Shown in pieces: positions 17,075 through 24,714 of a stretch of 64,000 bases of DNA (position 1 is the first letter of the stretch; every line of letters begins with the position of its first letter). Made by a program: the position numbers and the translations under genes. Source of the stretch: Nonomuraea roseoviolacea subsp. carminata (GTDB taxonomy: Bacteria; Actinomycetota; Actinomycetes; Streptosporangiales; Streptosporangiaceae); assembly GCF_024172185.1 (NCBI RefSeq), contig NZ_JAMZEC010000001.1, positions 5,972,001 through 6,036,000 on the forward strand. The letters run 5' to 3'. The notes beneath the pieces are model-generated. The model saw only the letters and a list, made by a program, of their open reading frames with translations. It was not told the origin of the DNA and ran no database searches.

Positions 17075-17096
17075 GGGACATGCCATGGCATGTCCC
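17075..17096. promoter_or_regulatory. 22-bp perfect palindrome upstream of HNH gene
   Basis: Two perfect 11-bp half-sites, GGGACATGCCA (17075-17085) and TGGCATGTCCC (17086-17096), meet with no spacer, then CTTTTGAT follows. The centre lies about 43 nt before the HNH start. It reads either as a dimeric operator or, as RNA, as a 9-bp hairpin with a CATG loop followed by a short U-run (an attenuator). No regulator gene for it is evident nearby. Confidence 0.6.
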
Positions 17097-17127
17097 CTTT
17101 GATACGCGCGCGGCGGGATGAGGCCCG

Positions 17128-17637
17128 ATGATGCGCCAGGTCCTGCTGCTGAATGCCACCTACGAGCCGCTCACCACGCTCTCCCTGCACCGGGCCATCA
17201 TCCTGGTGCTGCGGGAGAAGGCCGAAGTCGTGCACCGAGACGGGCGGGGCGCGGTCCTGCGCTCGGCCAGCCGCACGCTGGAGGTGCCCTCGGTGATCCG
17301 GCTGAGGCGATATGTCCGCATCCCTTACCGATCACGCATTCCCCTGACCCGGGCGGCGCTCATGCGCCGCGACGACTACCGTTGCGCCTACTGCGGCCAG
17401 CGGGCCGAGACCATCGACCACGTCATCCCCCGCTCCCGTGGCGGGGCCCACACGTGGGAGAACTGCGTGGCCTCGTGCACGACGTGCAACCACCGCAAGG
17501 CCGACAAGTACCTGGAGGAGCTGGGGTGGACGCTGCGCGTCACCCCGGCGGTGCCACGGGGCGCCCACTGGAGATTGATCGGCGCCTCACTCGTCGGCGA
17601 CCCCCAATGGGCGCCCTACCTGGAAGAGGCCGCGTAG
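17128..17637 (+). CDS. HNH endonuclease (CxxC zinc type)
   Basis: 169 residues. The N-terminal half (VLLLNATYEPLTTLSLHRAI) is the conserved DNA-binding lead of the actinobacterial HNH family. The nuclease core has CAYC at 86-89, DH at 97-98 (general-base His), N112, and CTTC at 117-120 followed by N121, so a treble-clef zinc site holds a beta-beta-alpha-metal active site. Such stand-alone HNH genes are widespread in actinobacteria and their biological role is unsettled. Start ATG 17128 (17131 also possible). It sits downstream of a perfect palindrome. Confidence 0.88.
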   Translation: MMRQVLLLNATYEPLTTLSLHRAIILVLREKAEVVHRDGRGAVLRSASRTLEVPSVIRLRRYVRIPYRSRIPLTRAALMRRDDYRCAYCGQRAETIDHVIPRSRGGAHTWENCVASCTTCNHRKADKYLEELGWTLRVTPAVPRGAHWRLIGASLVGDPQWAPYLEEAA

Positions 17638-17647
17638 CGGCGAGGAC

Positions 17648-17674
17648 GGGCCCGCACCCCCGAGGCGCGGGCCC
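17648..17674 (+). terminator. Hairpin terminator after HNH gene
   Basis: GGGCCCGC / GCGGGCCC arms (17648-17655, 17667-17674) with an 11-nt loop, followed by TTCCCTCAT, 10 nt after the HNH stop. It lies between convergent genes. Confidence 0.65.
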
Positions 17675-17687
17675 TTCCCTCATCGGC

Positions 17688-18557
17688 TCATTCGGCGGGC
17701 AGCTCGTCGGTCCATTCGGCGTCGATCGTCACCCCCTCGCCGTCGGTGAAGGCGACTCCTCCGGTGAGGGGCACCCATACGGGCGTGTCGCGCACCCGCG
17801 CCGTGTCCGGGTCCACGACGACCTCGCGGTCGCCGCCGGACAGCGGAACCCGCAGGCGCCGCCCGCCGCCGCTTTCGCCGAGGTCGGTGACGCCCGGCCG
17901 GGCGGCGAGCGCCCGGTAGGCCGCGGCACGGACCTGGGGCGTGACCGGCGCCTCGCTGACCAGCGAGATCAGCGTCTCCACGGCGAAGCCGTCCAGCTCC
18001 TTCTCGCTCGGCGCCCCCGCGCTGGTGCGGATGCCGCTGCCCGCGACGGCCGACCGCAGCCGCGTGTAGAGGGCGTCCTCGTCGACGGGCAGTCCGCGCA
18101 GCTCGTCGAAGCTCATGCGCAGCGGCCCCAGCGTGAACGGCTGGGGCTTCGTGGTGAAGCGGAAGAGCTTCCCCCCGCCCTTCAGGCCCTTGCCCTTGAT
18201 CCAGAACTGCCCGTCCCGCCGGTACCAGTACTCACTCGGCGGTCGGCTGCCCACGGTGACCGTGATGTGCCAGTACGTCCCCGAGCCCTCCGGGGTGCGC
18301 TCCGCGGTGGTGGCGGCGACGAGCAGCACGTCACGCGCGGTCGTGGCCGCCGGCGGCGCGCCGCCGGGACGGGCGACAGCGACCACGACCGCGGCGGCGA
18401 CGGCCGCCGCGGCCACCGGGACCAGCAGCAGGCGCGTCCGCCGCCGGGGGGCACGGCCGCTCATCGCGGCGTGGAGCTGCCCGCGCCGCCGGGCGACCAC
18501 CTCGGGGGACGGCTCGGGCTTGGCGAGCACGGTCCGGATCTCGCGCAGGTCATCCAT
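17688..18557 (-). CDS. CU044_5270-family membrane protein (sigma-factor partner)
   Basis: 289 residues: a short cytoplasmic N-terminus (MDDLREIRTVLAKPEPSPEV), one transmembrane helix at about 60-80 (LLLVPVAAAAVAAAVVVAVA), then an exported domain of about 200 residues. The layout is that of the CU044_5270 family, which in actinobacteria follows ECF sigma genes and probably acts as an anti-sigma or membrane sensor; that role is inferred from context. ATG 18557 has GGAGGACC upstream and overlaps the sigma-factor stop by 8 nt, so translation is coupled. Confidence 0.8.
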   Translation of the reverse strand: MDDLREIRTVLAKPEPSPEVVARRRGQLHAAMSGRAPRRRTRLLLVPVAAAAVAAAVVVAVARPGGAPPAATTARDVLLVAATTAERTPEGSGTYWHITVTVGSRPPSEYWYRRDGQFWIKGKGLKGGGKLFRFTTKPQPFTLGPLRMSFDELRGLPVDEDALYTRLRSAVAGSGIRTSAGAPSEKELDGFAVETLISLVSEAPVTPQVRAAAYRALAARPGVTDLGESGGGRRLRVPLSGGDREVVVDPDTARVRDTPVWVPLTGGVAFTDGEGVTIDAEWTDELPAE

Positions 18558-19122
18558 GGTGGTCCTCCTTGGCCATCGCGTGGTGGATCTTCTTGCGGGC
18601 ACGGCTGAGCCGGGACCCGACGGTTCCGTAGGAGACGCCGAGGGCGTCGGCCACCTCCTGATGCGTCAGCTCCGCCAGGTAGACCAGCGTCACCACGTCA
18701 CGCTCGCCCCGGTTGAGCGTGGCCAGGGCGCCGGCCAGGCGGGGCGCCATGCGCTGCGCCGCCACGGACTCCACGACCCGGCCCTCGTGGCTGTCGGCGG
18801 GAGGCTCGGCGGCCGTACGGGCCAGCGCCCGGTAGTGGCGCGCCTCCTTGCGCCGGTGGCGGGCGATCAGGTTCGTCGCGATCCCGAACAGCCAGGGCCG
18901 CAGCCCTCCGCGCGCCGGGTCGAAGCGCCCGCGGTCGCGGAAGGCCAGGCAGAACGTCTCCGCCGCGATGTCCTCACCGGCCTGCACGTCCACGCGTCCG
19001 GCCGCGTACAGGTACACCTCGCGGAAGTAGCGGTCATAGACGGCCGTGAACTCCTCCGCGTCCAGCCGGAAGCGGGCGACCAGATCATGGTCGTCCACCT
19101 CCGCGCGCGTCTCGGTCGACAC
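18550..19122 (-). CDS. ECF RNA polymerase sigma factor (sigma-70 family)
   Basis: 190 residues with region 2 (FTAVYDRYFREVYLYAAGRV, then DIAAETFCLAFRDRGRF and LRPWLFGIATNLIARHRR) and region 4 (LNRGERDVVTLVYLAELTHQ, then VADALGVSYGTVGSRLSRAR). It redirects RNA polymerase to a stress-type regulon. GTG 19122 follows GGAGGG. The gene overlaps the downstream CU044_5270-type membrane gene, its likely controller. Confidence 0.93.
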   Translation of the reverse strand: MSTETRAEVDDHDLVARFRLDAEEFTAVYDRYFREVYLYAAGRVDVQAGEDIAAETFCLAFRDRGRFDPARGGLRPWLFGIATNLIARHRRKEARHYRALARTAAEPPADSHEGRVVESVAAQRMAPRLAGALATLNRGERDVVTLVYLAELTHQEVADALGVSYGTVGSRLSRARKKIHHAMAKEDHHG

Positions 19123-19240
19123 ACTCTCACCCTCCTGTGAACGGTTGTCATCCTCCCTTCGCCGGACCCCCGCGGAGCTTTCCCGCCCGGCGCCGAAACC
19201 CCGGTGCCCCCGCCCGCCCCGGGGTGGGAGGATCCCGGGC

Positions 19241-20047
19241 ATGTGGCACTTCACGCAGGACGTCGCCGAGTACGCCGCGGCCGCGGAGCCGTTCCTGCTG
19301 ACCGACCCCGTGCGCAACACCGTCCCGCTGACCGTGCTGGCCAACATCCGCGACGGGATGCCGGCCGAGGGCGCGATCTTCGGCTGGTACACGTCCTGGG
19401 GCGAGGTGTGCGGCGCGGCGTTCCGCACGCCGCCCCGCGCGCTGGTGCTCGCCGACATGCCGGGCGACGTGGCGGCCGCGCTGACCGAGGAGTACGACGG
19501 CGAGATCCCCGCGCTCGTGGGGCCGCGCGCGGCGGTCGACGCGGCGTGCGCGGCGCTCGGCAGCTCCGGCGACGTCCGCTCCGAGCGCCTCTACCGGCTC
19601 GGCACGCTCAAGCCGCCCGGGACACCGGGACGGGGCCGGGTGGCCACGGCCGGCGACCTGCCGCTGATGGTGGCCTGGCTGGACGCGTTCGGCGCCGAGG
19701 TGGGCATGGACCTCGGCGACACGGTCGAGGCGGCCACCCGGCGGCTGACCCGGCGCGAGCTGGTGGTGTGGGAGGAGGACGGCGTGCCCGTCTCGATGGC
19801 CGGGGTGTCGCCCGCGATGGGCGGGGTCTGCCGCATCGGGCCCGTCTACACGCCCCCCGCCTGCCGGGGGCGCGGCCACGGCTCGGCCGTCACCGCGTAC
19901 GCCAGCCGCCTGGCCCTCGACGAGCGCGGCGACGAGGTGGTGCTGTTCACCGACCTGGCCAACCCGACGAGCAACGCCATCTACCAGGCCATCGGCTACG
20001 AGCCGGTGTCCGACTACGCGCACGTGACGCTGGCCGGCTCGTCGTAA
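19241..20047 (+). CDS. GNAT family N-acetyltransferase (two-lobed)
   Basis: 268 residues. The N-terminal 130 residues are an inactive-looking GNAT-like half; the C-terminal half carries the acetyl-CoA signature RIGPVYTPPACRGRGHGSAV followed by the TDLANPTSNAIYQAIGYEPV helix. Start ATG 19241 with GGGAGG upstream. It is divergent from the sigma-factor gene and is followed 9 nt later by the FmdB-type gene, so the two may share a transcript. Substrate unknown. Confidence 0.87.
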   Translation: MWHFTQDVAEYAAAAEPFLLTDPVRNTVPLTVLANIRDGMPAEGAIFGWYTSWGEVCGAAFRTPPRALVLADMPGDVAAALTEEYDGEIPALVGPRAAVDAACAALGSSGDVRSERLYRLGTLKPPGTPGRGRVATAGDLPLMVAWLDAFGAEVGMDLGDTVEAATRRLTRRELVVWEEDGVPVSMAGVSPAMGGVCRIGPVYTPPACRGRGHGSAVTAYASRLALDERGDEVVLFTDLANPTSNAIYQAIGYEPVSDYAHVTLAGSS

Positions 20048-20056
20048 TCTGTGCTC

Positions 20057-20269
20057 ATGCCACGCTACGAGTTCCGGTGCCGCGCCTGCGGCTCCACCTT
20101 CGAGGTGTCCCGTCCCATGTCCGCCTCCGGAGACCCCGCGACCTGCCCGGACGGCCACGACGACACGGTCAAGCTGCTGTCGACCGTGGCCATGACCGGC
20201 GGCGGCTCCGCCCCGCGCCCGGCGGCCGGAGGCGGCGGCGGGTGCTGCGGAGGCGGCTGCTGCTCCTGA
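20057..20269 (+). CDS. FmdB-type zinc-ribbon small protein
   Basis: 70 residues. The N-terminus is the FmdB/CxxC_CxxC_SSSS zinc ribbon (MPRYEFRCRACGSTFEV, with a Cys at TCPDGH completing the site). The end is a Gly-rich tail finishing in a cluster of cysteines (GGCCGGGCCS) common in the family. ATG 20057 was chosen over GTG 20051 because the conserved Met-Pro-Xaa-Tyr start follows. Function is unknown; probably a metal-binding regulatory protein. A tandem repeat begins exactly at its stop codon. Confidence 0.87.
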   Translation: MPRYEFRCRACGSTFEVSRPMSASGDPATCPDGHDDTVKLLSTVAMTGGGSAPRPAAGGGGGCCGGGCCS

Positions 20270-20338
20270 CCCGGGCCCGCTGGTCCTGACCCGGGCCCGC
20301 TGGTCTTGACCCGGGCCCGCTGGTCTTGACCCGGGCGC
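20267..20338 (+). repeat. 20-bp tandem repeats beginning at the stop codon
   Basis: TGACCCGGGCCCGCTGGTCC (20267-20286) is followed by two copies ending GGTCT (20287-20306, 20307-20326) and a 12-nt partial copy. The first TGA is the stop of the FmdB gene. Confidence 0.88.
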
Positions 20339-20397
20339 GCGCCGGGCTGTCGCTCGGGCTCCAGGCGCGCGCCCTCTTGCGGCGACGGCCCGCGGGG

Positions 20398-21978
20398 TTA
20401 CGCGGTCGCCGGGCGGCCGTACCCGCCGCCGCCTCCCGACTCGCAGCGCAGCACGTCCCCCGCCGTCACCGGCAGCGCGTTCACCTTGAGCATCCGGCGC
20501 TCGTCCGCCCCGCCCGGGTTGAGCGTGACGCGCGGCGGGGCGCCCGCCTCGCCGCCCGCCAGCCCCCACGCCGGGGTGACCGACCGCTCGAACCACAGCG
20601 ACAGCGAGGTGTCGCCGCAGAACTCGTACTCGCGCACCACGCCGTCACCGCCCCGCCACCGGCCCGCGCCGCCGCTGCCGGGTCGCACCTCGTAGCGGGT
20701 GACCCGGACGGGGAACAGCGTCTCCAGCACCTCGATCGGCATGTCGCGCAGCGAGCCGTTGACGTTGTTGATCAGGCAGGTCTCGCCGTCGCCGCCCTCC
20801 CAGGCGCCCCAGCCGCCGACCGTGGCCTCCTGCGAGACGTACAGCTTGCCGGTACGCGGGTCGGTGCCCGTGAACTGGACGATCATGGAGTCGCCGTACG
20901 ACGCCGCGGCGGCCCGCTCCGGCATCACCGGCGCCAGCGCCTTGACCACGAGGTCGATGAGCAGGCCGAGGTGCGAGTAGTAGTACTGGCAGGCGGCGGG
21001 GGAGCGGGCGGCCAGCATGGAGCCGGGCCGCGTCTCCACCGTCAGCGGCCGGAAGGAGCCGCCGTTGAGCGGCACGTCGCCCGACACGAGCAGCTTGTAG
21101 CCCACCCGCACGGCGGCCACCGCCTGGGCGGCGCCGCAGTTGACCGGGCCGAGCGCCTGGTCGGCGCAGTCGGTCAGGTCCACGCGCATCGACTCGCCCG
21201 ACACCGTGATCGCGACGTTCACCGGGAGGGGCGTCGCGAGGTCGATGCCGTCGTTGTCGAGGTGGCCGCCGGCCCGGTACACGCCGTCGGGGATGGCGGC
21301 GATCGCGGCCCGCTCCATGCGCTCGGTCTGGGCGAAGATCTCGTCGCGGGCGGCCATGACCGTGTCGAGGCCCCACCGGGTGACGATCTCGCTCAGCCGC
21401 CGCTGCCCCATGAGGACGCAGCTCACCTGGGCGCGCAGGTCGCCGAGCGTGGCGTGCGGGAAGCGGACGTTGGCGCCGATCACCTCGTGCAGGTCCACGC
21501 AGGGCCGCCCGCCCTCGTACACCTTGACCGGGCCGAGCCGCAGCCCCTCCTGGAAGATGGAGGTGGAGTCCATGGAGCCGCCGGGGTCCTTGGAGCCGAC
21601 GTCCAGCCAGTGCGCCCGCGACGCCGCGAACCCGGCCAGCTCGCCGCCCACGAAGATCGGCCCGTACACGGTGACGTCGTTGAGGTGCGTGCCGCCGATG
21701 TAGGAGTCGTTCAGCGCCCACACGTCGCCCTCGCGCCACACCTGCGGCCCGTGGCGGCGCTCGGTCTCGCGGGTGCACACCTCCAGGTTGCCCAGGAAGA
21801 TCGGCAGGCCGGACGACTGCCCGAGCACGTTGTGGTCGCGGTCGAGCAGCGCGACCGCGCAGTCCTTGGCCTCGTAGATGACGGGGGTGTAGGAGCTGCG
21901 GATGAGCGTGGTGTTCATGTCCTCCGCCGCCTGGACGAGCGCGCAGCGGATGATCTCCGTGGTCACGGGGTCGATCAC
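20398..21978 (-). CDS. hyuB: Hydantoinase B / oxoprolinase-type subunit
   Basis: 526 residues of the HyuB family: an opening DPVTTEIIRCALVQAAEDMN, then TLIRSSYTPVIYEAKDCAVA, the GDVWALNDSYIGGTHLNDV segment and a Gly-rich C-terminus (CESGGGGGYG). It forms the partner subunit of an ATP-dependent amidohydrolase acting on hydantoin, 5-oxoproline or a related cyclic amide; the exact substrate is not readable. GTG 21978 overlaps the hyuA stop by four bases (GTGA), showing tight coupling and a stoichiometric complex. Confidence 0.9.
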   Translation of the reverse strand: MIDPVTTEIIRCALVQAAEDMNTTLIRSSYTPVIYEAKDCAVALLDRDHNVLGQSSGLPIFLGNLEVCTRETERRHGPQVWREGDVWALNDSYIGGTHLNDVTVYGPIFVGGELAGFAASRAHWLDVGSKDPGGSMDSTSIFQEGLRLGPVKVYEGGRPCVDLHEVIGANVRFPHATLGDLRAQVSCVLMGQRRLSEIVTRWGLDTVMAARDEIFAQTERMERAAIAAIPDGVYRAGGHLDNDGIDLATPLPVNVAITVSGESMRVDLTDCADQALGPVNCGAAQAVAAVRVGYKLLVSGDVPLNGGSFRPLTVETRPGSMLAARSPAACQYYYSHLGLLIDLVVKALAPVMPERAAAASYGDSMIVQFTGTDPRTGKLYVSQEATVGGWGAWEGGDGETCLINNVNGSLRDMPIEVLETLFPVRVTRYEVRPGSGGAGRWRGGDGVVREYEFCGDTSLSLWFERSVTPAWGLAGGEAGAPPRVTLNPGGADERRMLKVNALPVTAGDVLRCESGGGGGYGRPATA

Positions 21979-23999
21979 TGGTCCACCTTCACGATGAGGA
22001 AGCCGTTGTCGTCGACCGTGGCCAGGCACCCGGGCGGGACGACCGTCGTCGCGGTCTCCTCCACCACGATGGCCGGCCCGGCCAGCTCTCCGTCGAGGTG
22101 CGCGCGGCGCAGCACCGGCGTGCGGTGCACGGCGCCGTCGAACACCACATCCCGTACGGCCGCCGCCGCCTCCCCGGTGACGTCCGGGGCGCCGGCCGCG
22201 GCCCGGGGGAAGGAGCCGAGCCCGGTGCTGCGCAGCATGACGAACTCCACCGGGGCCTCGGGCGTGGCGTGGCCGTAGCGGCTGGTGTGGGCCTCGGCGA
22301 AGCGGGCCGCGATCTCCGCGAGGAACCCCGGCCCGGCCGGTTCGCCGGCCTCGCGCAGCGGGATGGTCAGCGTGTAGTCCTGGCCCTCGTAACGCATGTC
22401 CACGGCGTGCTCGACCCGGCGCCGCTCCGCCGGCACGCCCTGCTCGGCCAGCGCCTCCAGGACCTCCGCCTCCAGGTCGGCCAGACGACCGGCCATGTCC
22501 GCCCCGTCGAGGACGTCCTGCGGCCGGAAGTAGGGGTGCGTCAGGTCCCGCCGCACCTCGGCCTCCAGCATGCCCCAGGCGGAGAACGCGCCGGGGAAGC
22601 GCGGGACGACGACCTCCGAGATGCCCAGCTCGCGGGCGATGAACACGGCGTGCATGGCACCCGCCCCGCCGAAGGCCACCAGCGAGAACTCCCGCGGCTC
22701 CACCCCGTGCTCCACCGTGAGCGTGCGGATGGCCTGGGCCATCTTGGCGTTGGCCACGGCGCAGATGCCCTCGGCCAGGCCGAGCGGGTCGAGGGACAGC
22801 TCCTCGGCGAGCGTGGCGACGGCGGCGCCGGCCGCCTCCACGTCGAGGTTCATGAGGCCGCCCGCGAACCACTCGGGGTCCACCCGGCCCAGCACCACGT
22901 TCGCGTCGGTGACCGTGGGCCGCGTGCCGCCCCGGCCGTAGCAGGCGGGGCCGGGAACGGCGCCGGCCGACTCGGGCCCGACCCGCAGCGCGCCCGCCTC
23001 CGCGTACGCGATGGAGCCGCCGCCCGCGCCGATCGTGTGCAGGTTGACGATGGGCATCAGCACGGGATGGCCCTCGATGCGCGCCTCGGCGCTGACGTCG
23101 GGCCGGCCGTCCACGACCAGCGACACGTCGAACGACGTGCCGCCCATGTCCACGCAGATCGCGTTGCGGCGGCCGAGCAGCCGGGCCGCGGCGACGCCGC
23201 CCATGGTGCCGCCCACCGGCCCGGACAGCAGCGTCTGCAACGGCCTGCGCCTGGCGTAGGCGGCGTTGACCAGCCCGCCGGACGACTGCATGACGTGGAC
23301 GGGCACGCCCAGGCCGCGCTCGGCGAACCGCCGCTCGATCTCCGCCAGGTAGCGGCGGACGACGGGCCCGGTGTACGCCTCCAGCACGGCCGAGGAGGTG
23401 CGCTCGTACTCGCGCCACTCGCGGGCCACCTCGTGCGACAGCACGACGAGGACGTCCTCCCCCAGCTCCTCCCGCAGGATCTCCCCGGCGCGCACCTCGT
23501 GGCGCGGGTCGGCGTAGGAGAACAGCAGGCACACGGCGACCGCGTCGAACCCCTCCTCGCGCACCCGGCGGGCCGCCCGCCGCACGCCGTCCTCGTCCAG
23601 CGGGACGAGCTCCTCGCCGCGCCAGTCGAGCCGGCCGTCCACCTCGGCCACGTCCTCGCCGGGGACCAGCGGGACGGGTTTGCGGTAACGCAGGTCGAAC
23701 ATCCGGTCCCGGTTGCCGCGGGCGATCCGGTAGACGTCGCCGGCTCCCGTGCCGGCCAGCAGCAGCACCCGCGCGCCCTTGCGCTCCAGCAGGGCGTTGA
23801 GCCCCTGGGTGGTGCCGTGCACGAAGTACGAGATCCGCGAGGGGTCGTCGACGACCCGGCCGAGGGCGGCGAACACGCCCTCGGCCAGGTCGTGGGGCGT
23901 GGTGGACGCCTTCGACGCCACGACGGACCCGGTCGTCTCGTCGTAGCGGACGACGTCGGTGAAGGTGCCTCCGATGTCCATGGCGACGCGATAGCTCAT
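21975..23999 (-). CDS. hyuA: Hydantoinase A / oxoprolinase-type ATPase subunit
   Basis: 674 residues. The ASKHA-fold ATP-binding motif MDIGGTFTDVVRYDE opens the protein, with later signatures ICVDMGGTSFDVSLVVDGRP and TIGAGGGSIAYAEAGALRVGPE (phosphate-2 and adenosine loops). It phosphorylates the cyclic substrate so that the ring can be opened, together with HyuB. ATG 23999 was preferred to the outer ATG at 24035 because the conserved motif starts six residues in. No transporter or hydantoin racemase is adjacent, so the physiological substrate is open. The WYL protein lies just upstream on the same strand. Confidence 0.92.
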   Translation of the reverse strand: MSYRVAMDIGGTFTDVVRYDETTGSVVASKASTTPHDLAEGVFAALGRVVDDPSRISYFVHGTTQGLNALLERKGARVLLLAGTGAGDVYRIARGNRDRMFDLRYRKPVPLVPGEDVAEVDGRLDWRGEELVPLDEDGVRRAARRVREEGFDAVAVCLLFSYADPRHEVRAGEILREELGEDVLVVLSHEVAREWREYERTSSAVLEAYTGPVVRRYLAEIERRFAERGLGVPVHVMQSSGGLVNAAYARRRPLQTLLSGPVGGTMGGVAAARLLGRRNAICVDMGGTSFDVSLVVDGRPDVSAEARIEGHPVLMPIVNLHTIGAGGGSIAYAEAGALRVGPESAGAVPGPACYGRGGTRPTVTDANVVLGRVDPEWFAGGLMNLDVEAAGAAVATLAEELSLDPLGLAEGICAVANAKMAQAIRTLTVEHGVEPREFSLVAFGGAGAMHAVFIARELGISEVVVPRFPGAFSAWGMLEAEVRRDLTHPYFRPQDVLDGADMAGRLADLEAEVLEALAEQGVPAERRRVEHAVDMRYEGQDYTLTIPLREAGEPAGPGFLAEIAARFAEAHTSRYGHATPEAPVEFVMLRSTGLGSFPRAAAGAPDVTGEAAAAVRDVVFDGAVHRTPVLRRAHLDGELAGPAIVVEETATTVVPPGCLATVDDNGFLIVKVDQ

Positions 24000-24092
24000 G
24001 CCGTGAACGGTATGCGTTCGGCGCCGCGCCGGCATGTGCGGTGTGCCCGGCCGGGCGCGGCCCGCGGTGCGCCGCGCCCGACGCGACGAGGG

Positions 24093-24587
24093 TTACGCCG
24101 CCCTGGCGCGCTTGCGGCGCTGGAACGGCAGGAAACGGTCGGCCAGGTGCGGACGCGACGGGGTCAGCGTCGGCTCGACCGCGAGGATACGGTCGAACCG
24201 GAACGCCCGGATGGCCCGGCGCATCCGGCACACCCCGACGAGATACCAGTATTCGCGGTGGACCAGGCACGTCACCGGCTCGACGTCGCGGACCGTGACG
24301 TGGCCCCCGGCGTCGGTGTAGTGCAGGCGGATCATCATGCGGCTGGTGATGGCGTCGGCGATGAGCCGGGCCCGGGAGGCGACCTCCACGGGCAGCGGGT
24401 CGGTGAGCGTGGTCAGCGTGGTGGCGATGACGTCGTCGTCGAGCTCCAGGTGCTCGAGAGCGTGCTGCAGGCCGCGCCTGGCGGTGACGGCCTGGGGGCC
24501 CGTGCCGAGGTGGGCCAGGGAGAGGGCGAGGGCGGCGATCTCGGCGGTCGTCAGCGGGCGGGTGGTGGGCTTCACGACTCTAGCCAT
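24093..24587 (-). CDS. WYL-domain protein without HTH
   Basis: 164 residues. A helical N-terminal part (TTAEIAALALSLAHLGTGPQA) is followed by a WYL beta-barrel with the motif REYWYLVGVCRMRRAIRAFR and the basic RFDRILAVEPT strand that binds nucleic-acid or nucleotide ligands in this family. The usual N-terminal helix-turn-helix is missing, so it may sense a ligand without binding DNA itself. ATG 24587. It lies 93 nt upstream of hyuA on the same strand and could be its regulator or merely a neighbour. Confidence 0.75.
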   Translation of the reverse strand: MARVVKPTTRPLTTAEIAALALSLAHLGTGPQAVTARRGLQHALEHLELDDDVIATTLTTLTDPLPVEVASRARLIADAITSRMMIRLHYTDAGGHVTVRDVEPVTCLVHREYWYLVGVCRMRRAIRAFRFDRILAVEPTLTPSRPHLADRFLPFQRRKRARAA

Positions 24588-24714
24588 ACCCCCACGATAG
24601 AGAGCGCCACCGACAATTTTCGAAAGCGTGTACGCAAGGAAGGGGACACTGACCCCGGGGACAGCCGCGCCCGGCACCCTGCCAAGGGGGCGCCGGGCGG
24701 CGGAGAGGCGGCGG

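Noticed and set aside
17075..17096. LexA/SOS box before the HNH gene
   Set aside because: The actinobacterial SOS box is TCGAAC-N4-GTTCGA; this palindrome has no such core.
20398..24270. Apparent HyuB fusion of 1290 residues
   Set aside because: The upstream 764 residues are an out-of-frame shadow of hyuA. The conserved HyuB start at 21978, with a GTGA overlap, shows two separate genes.
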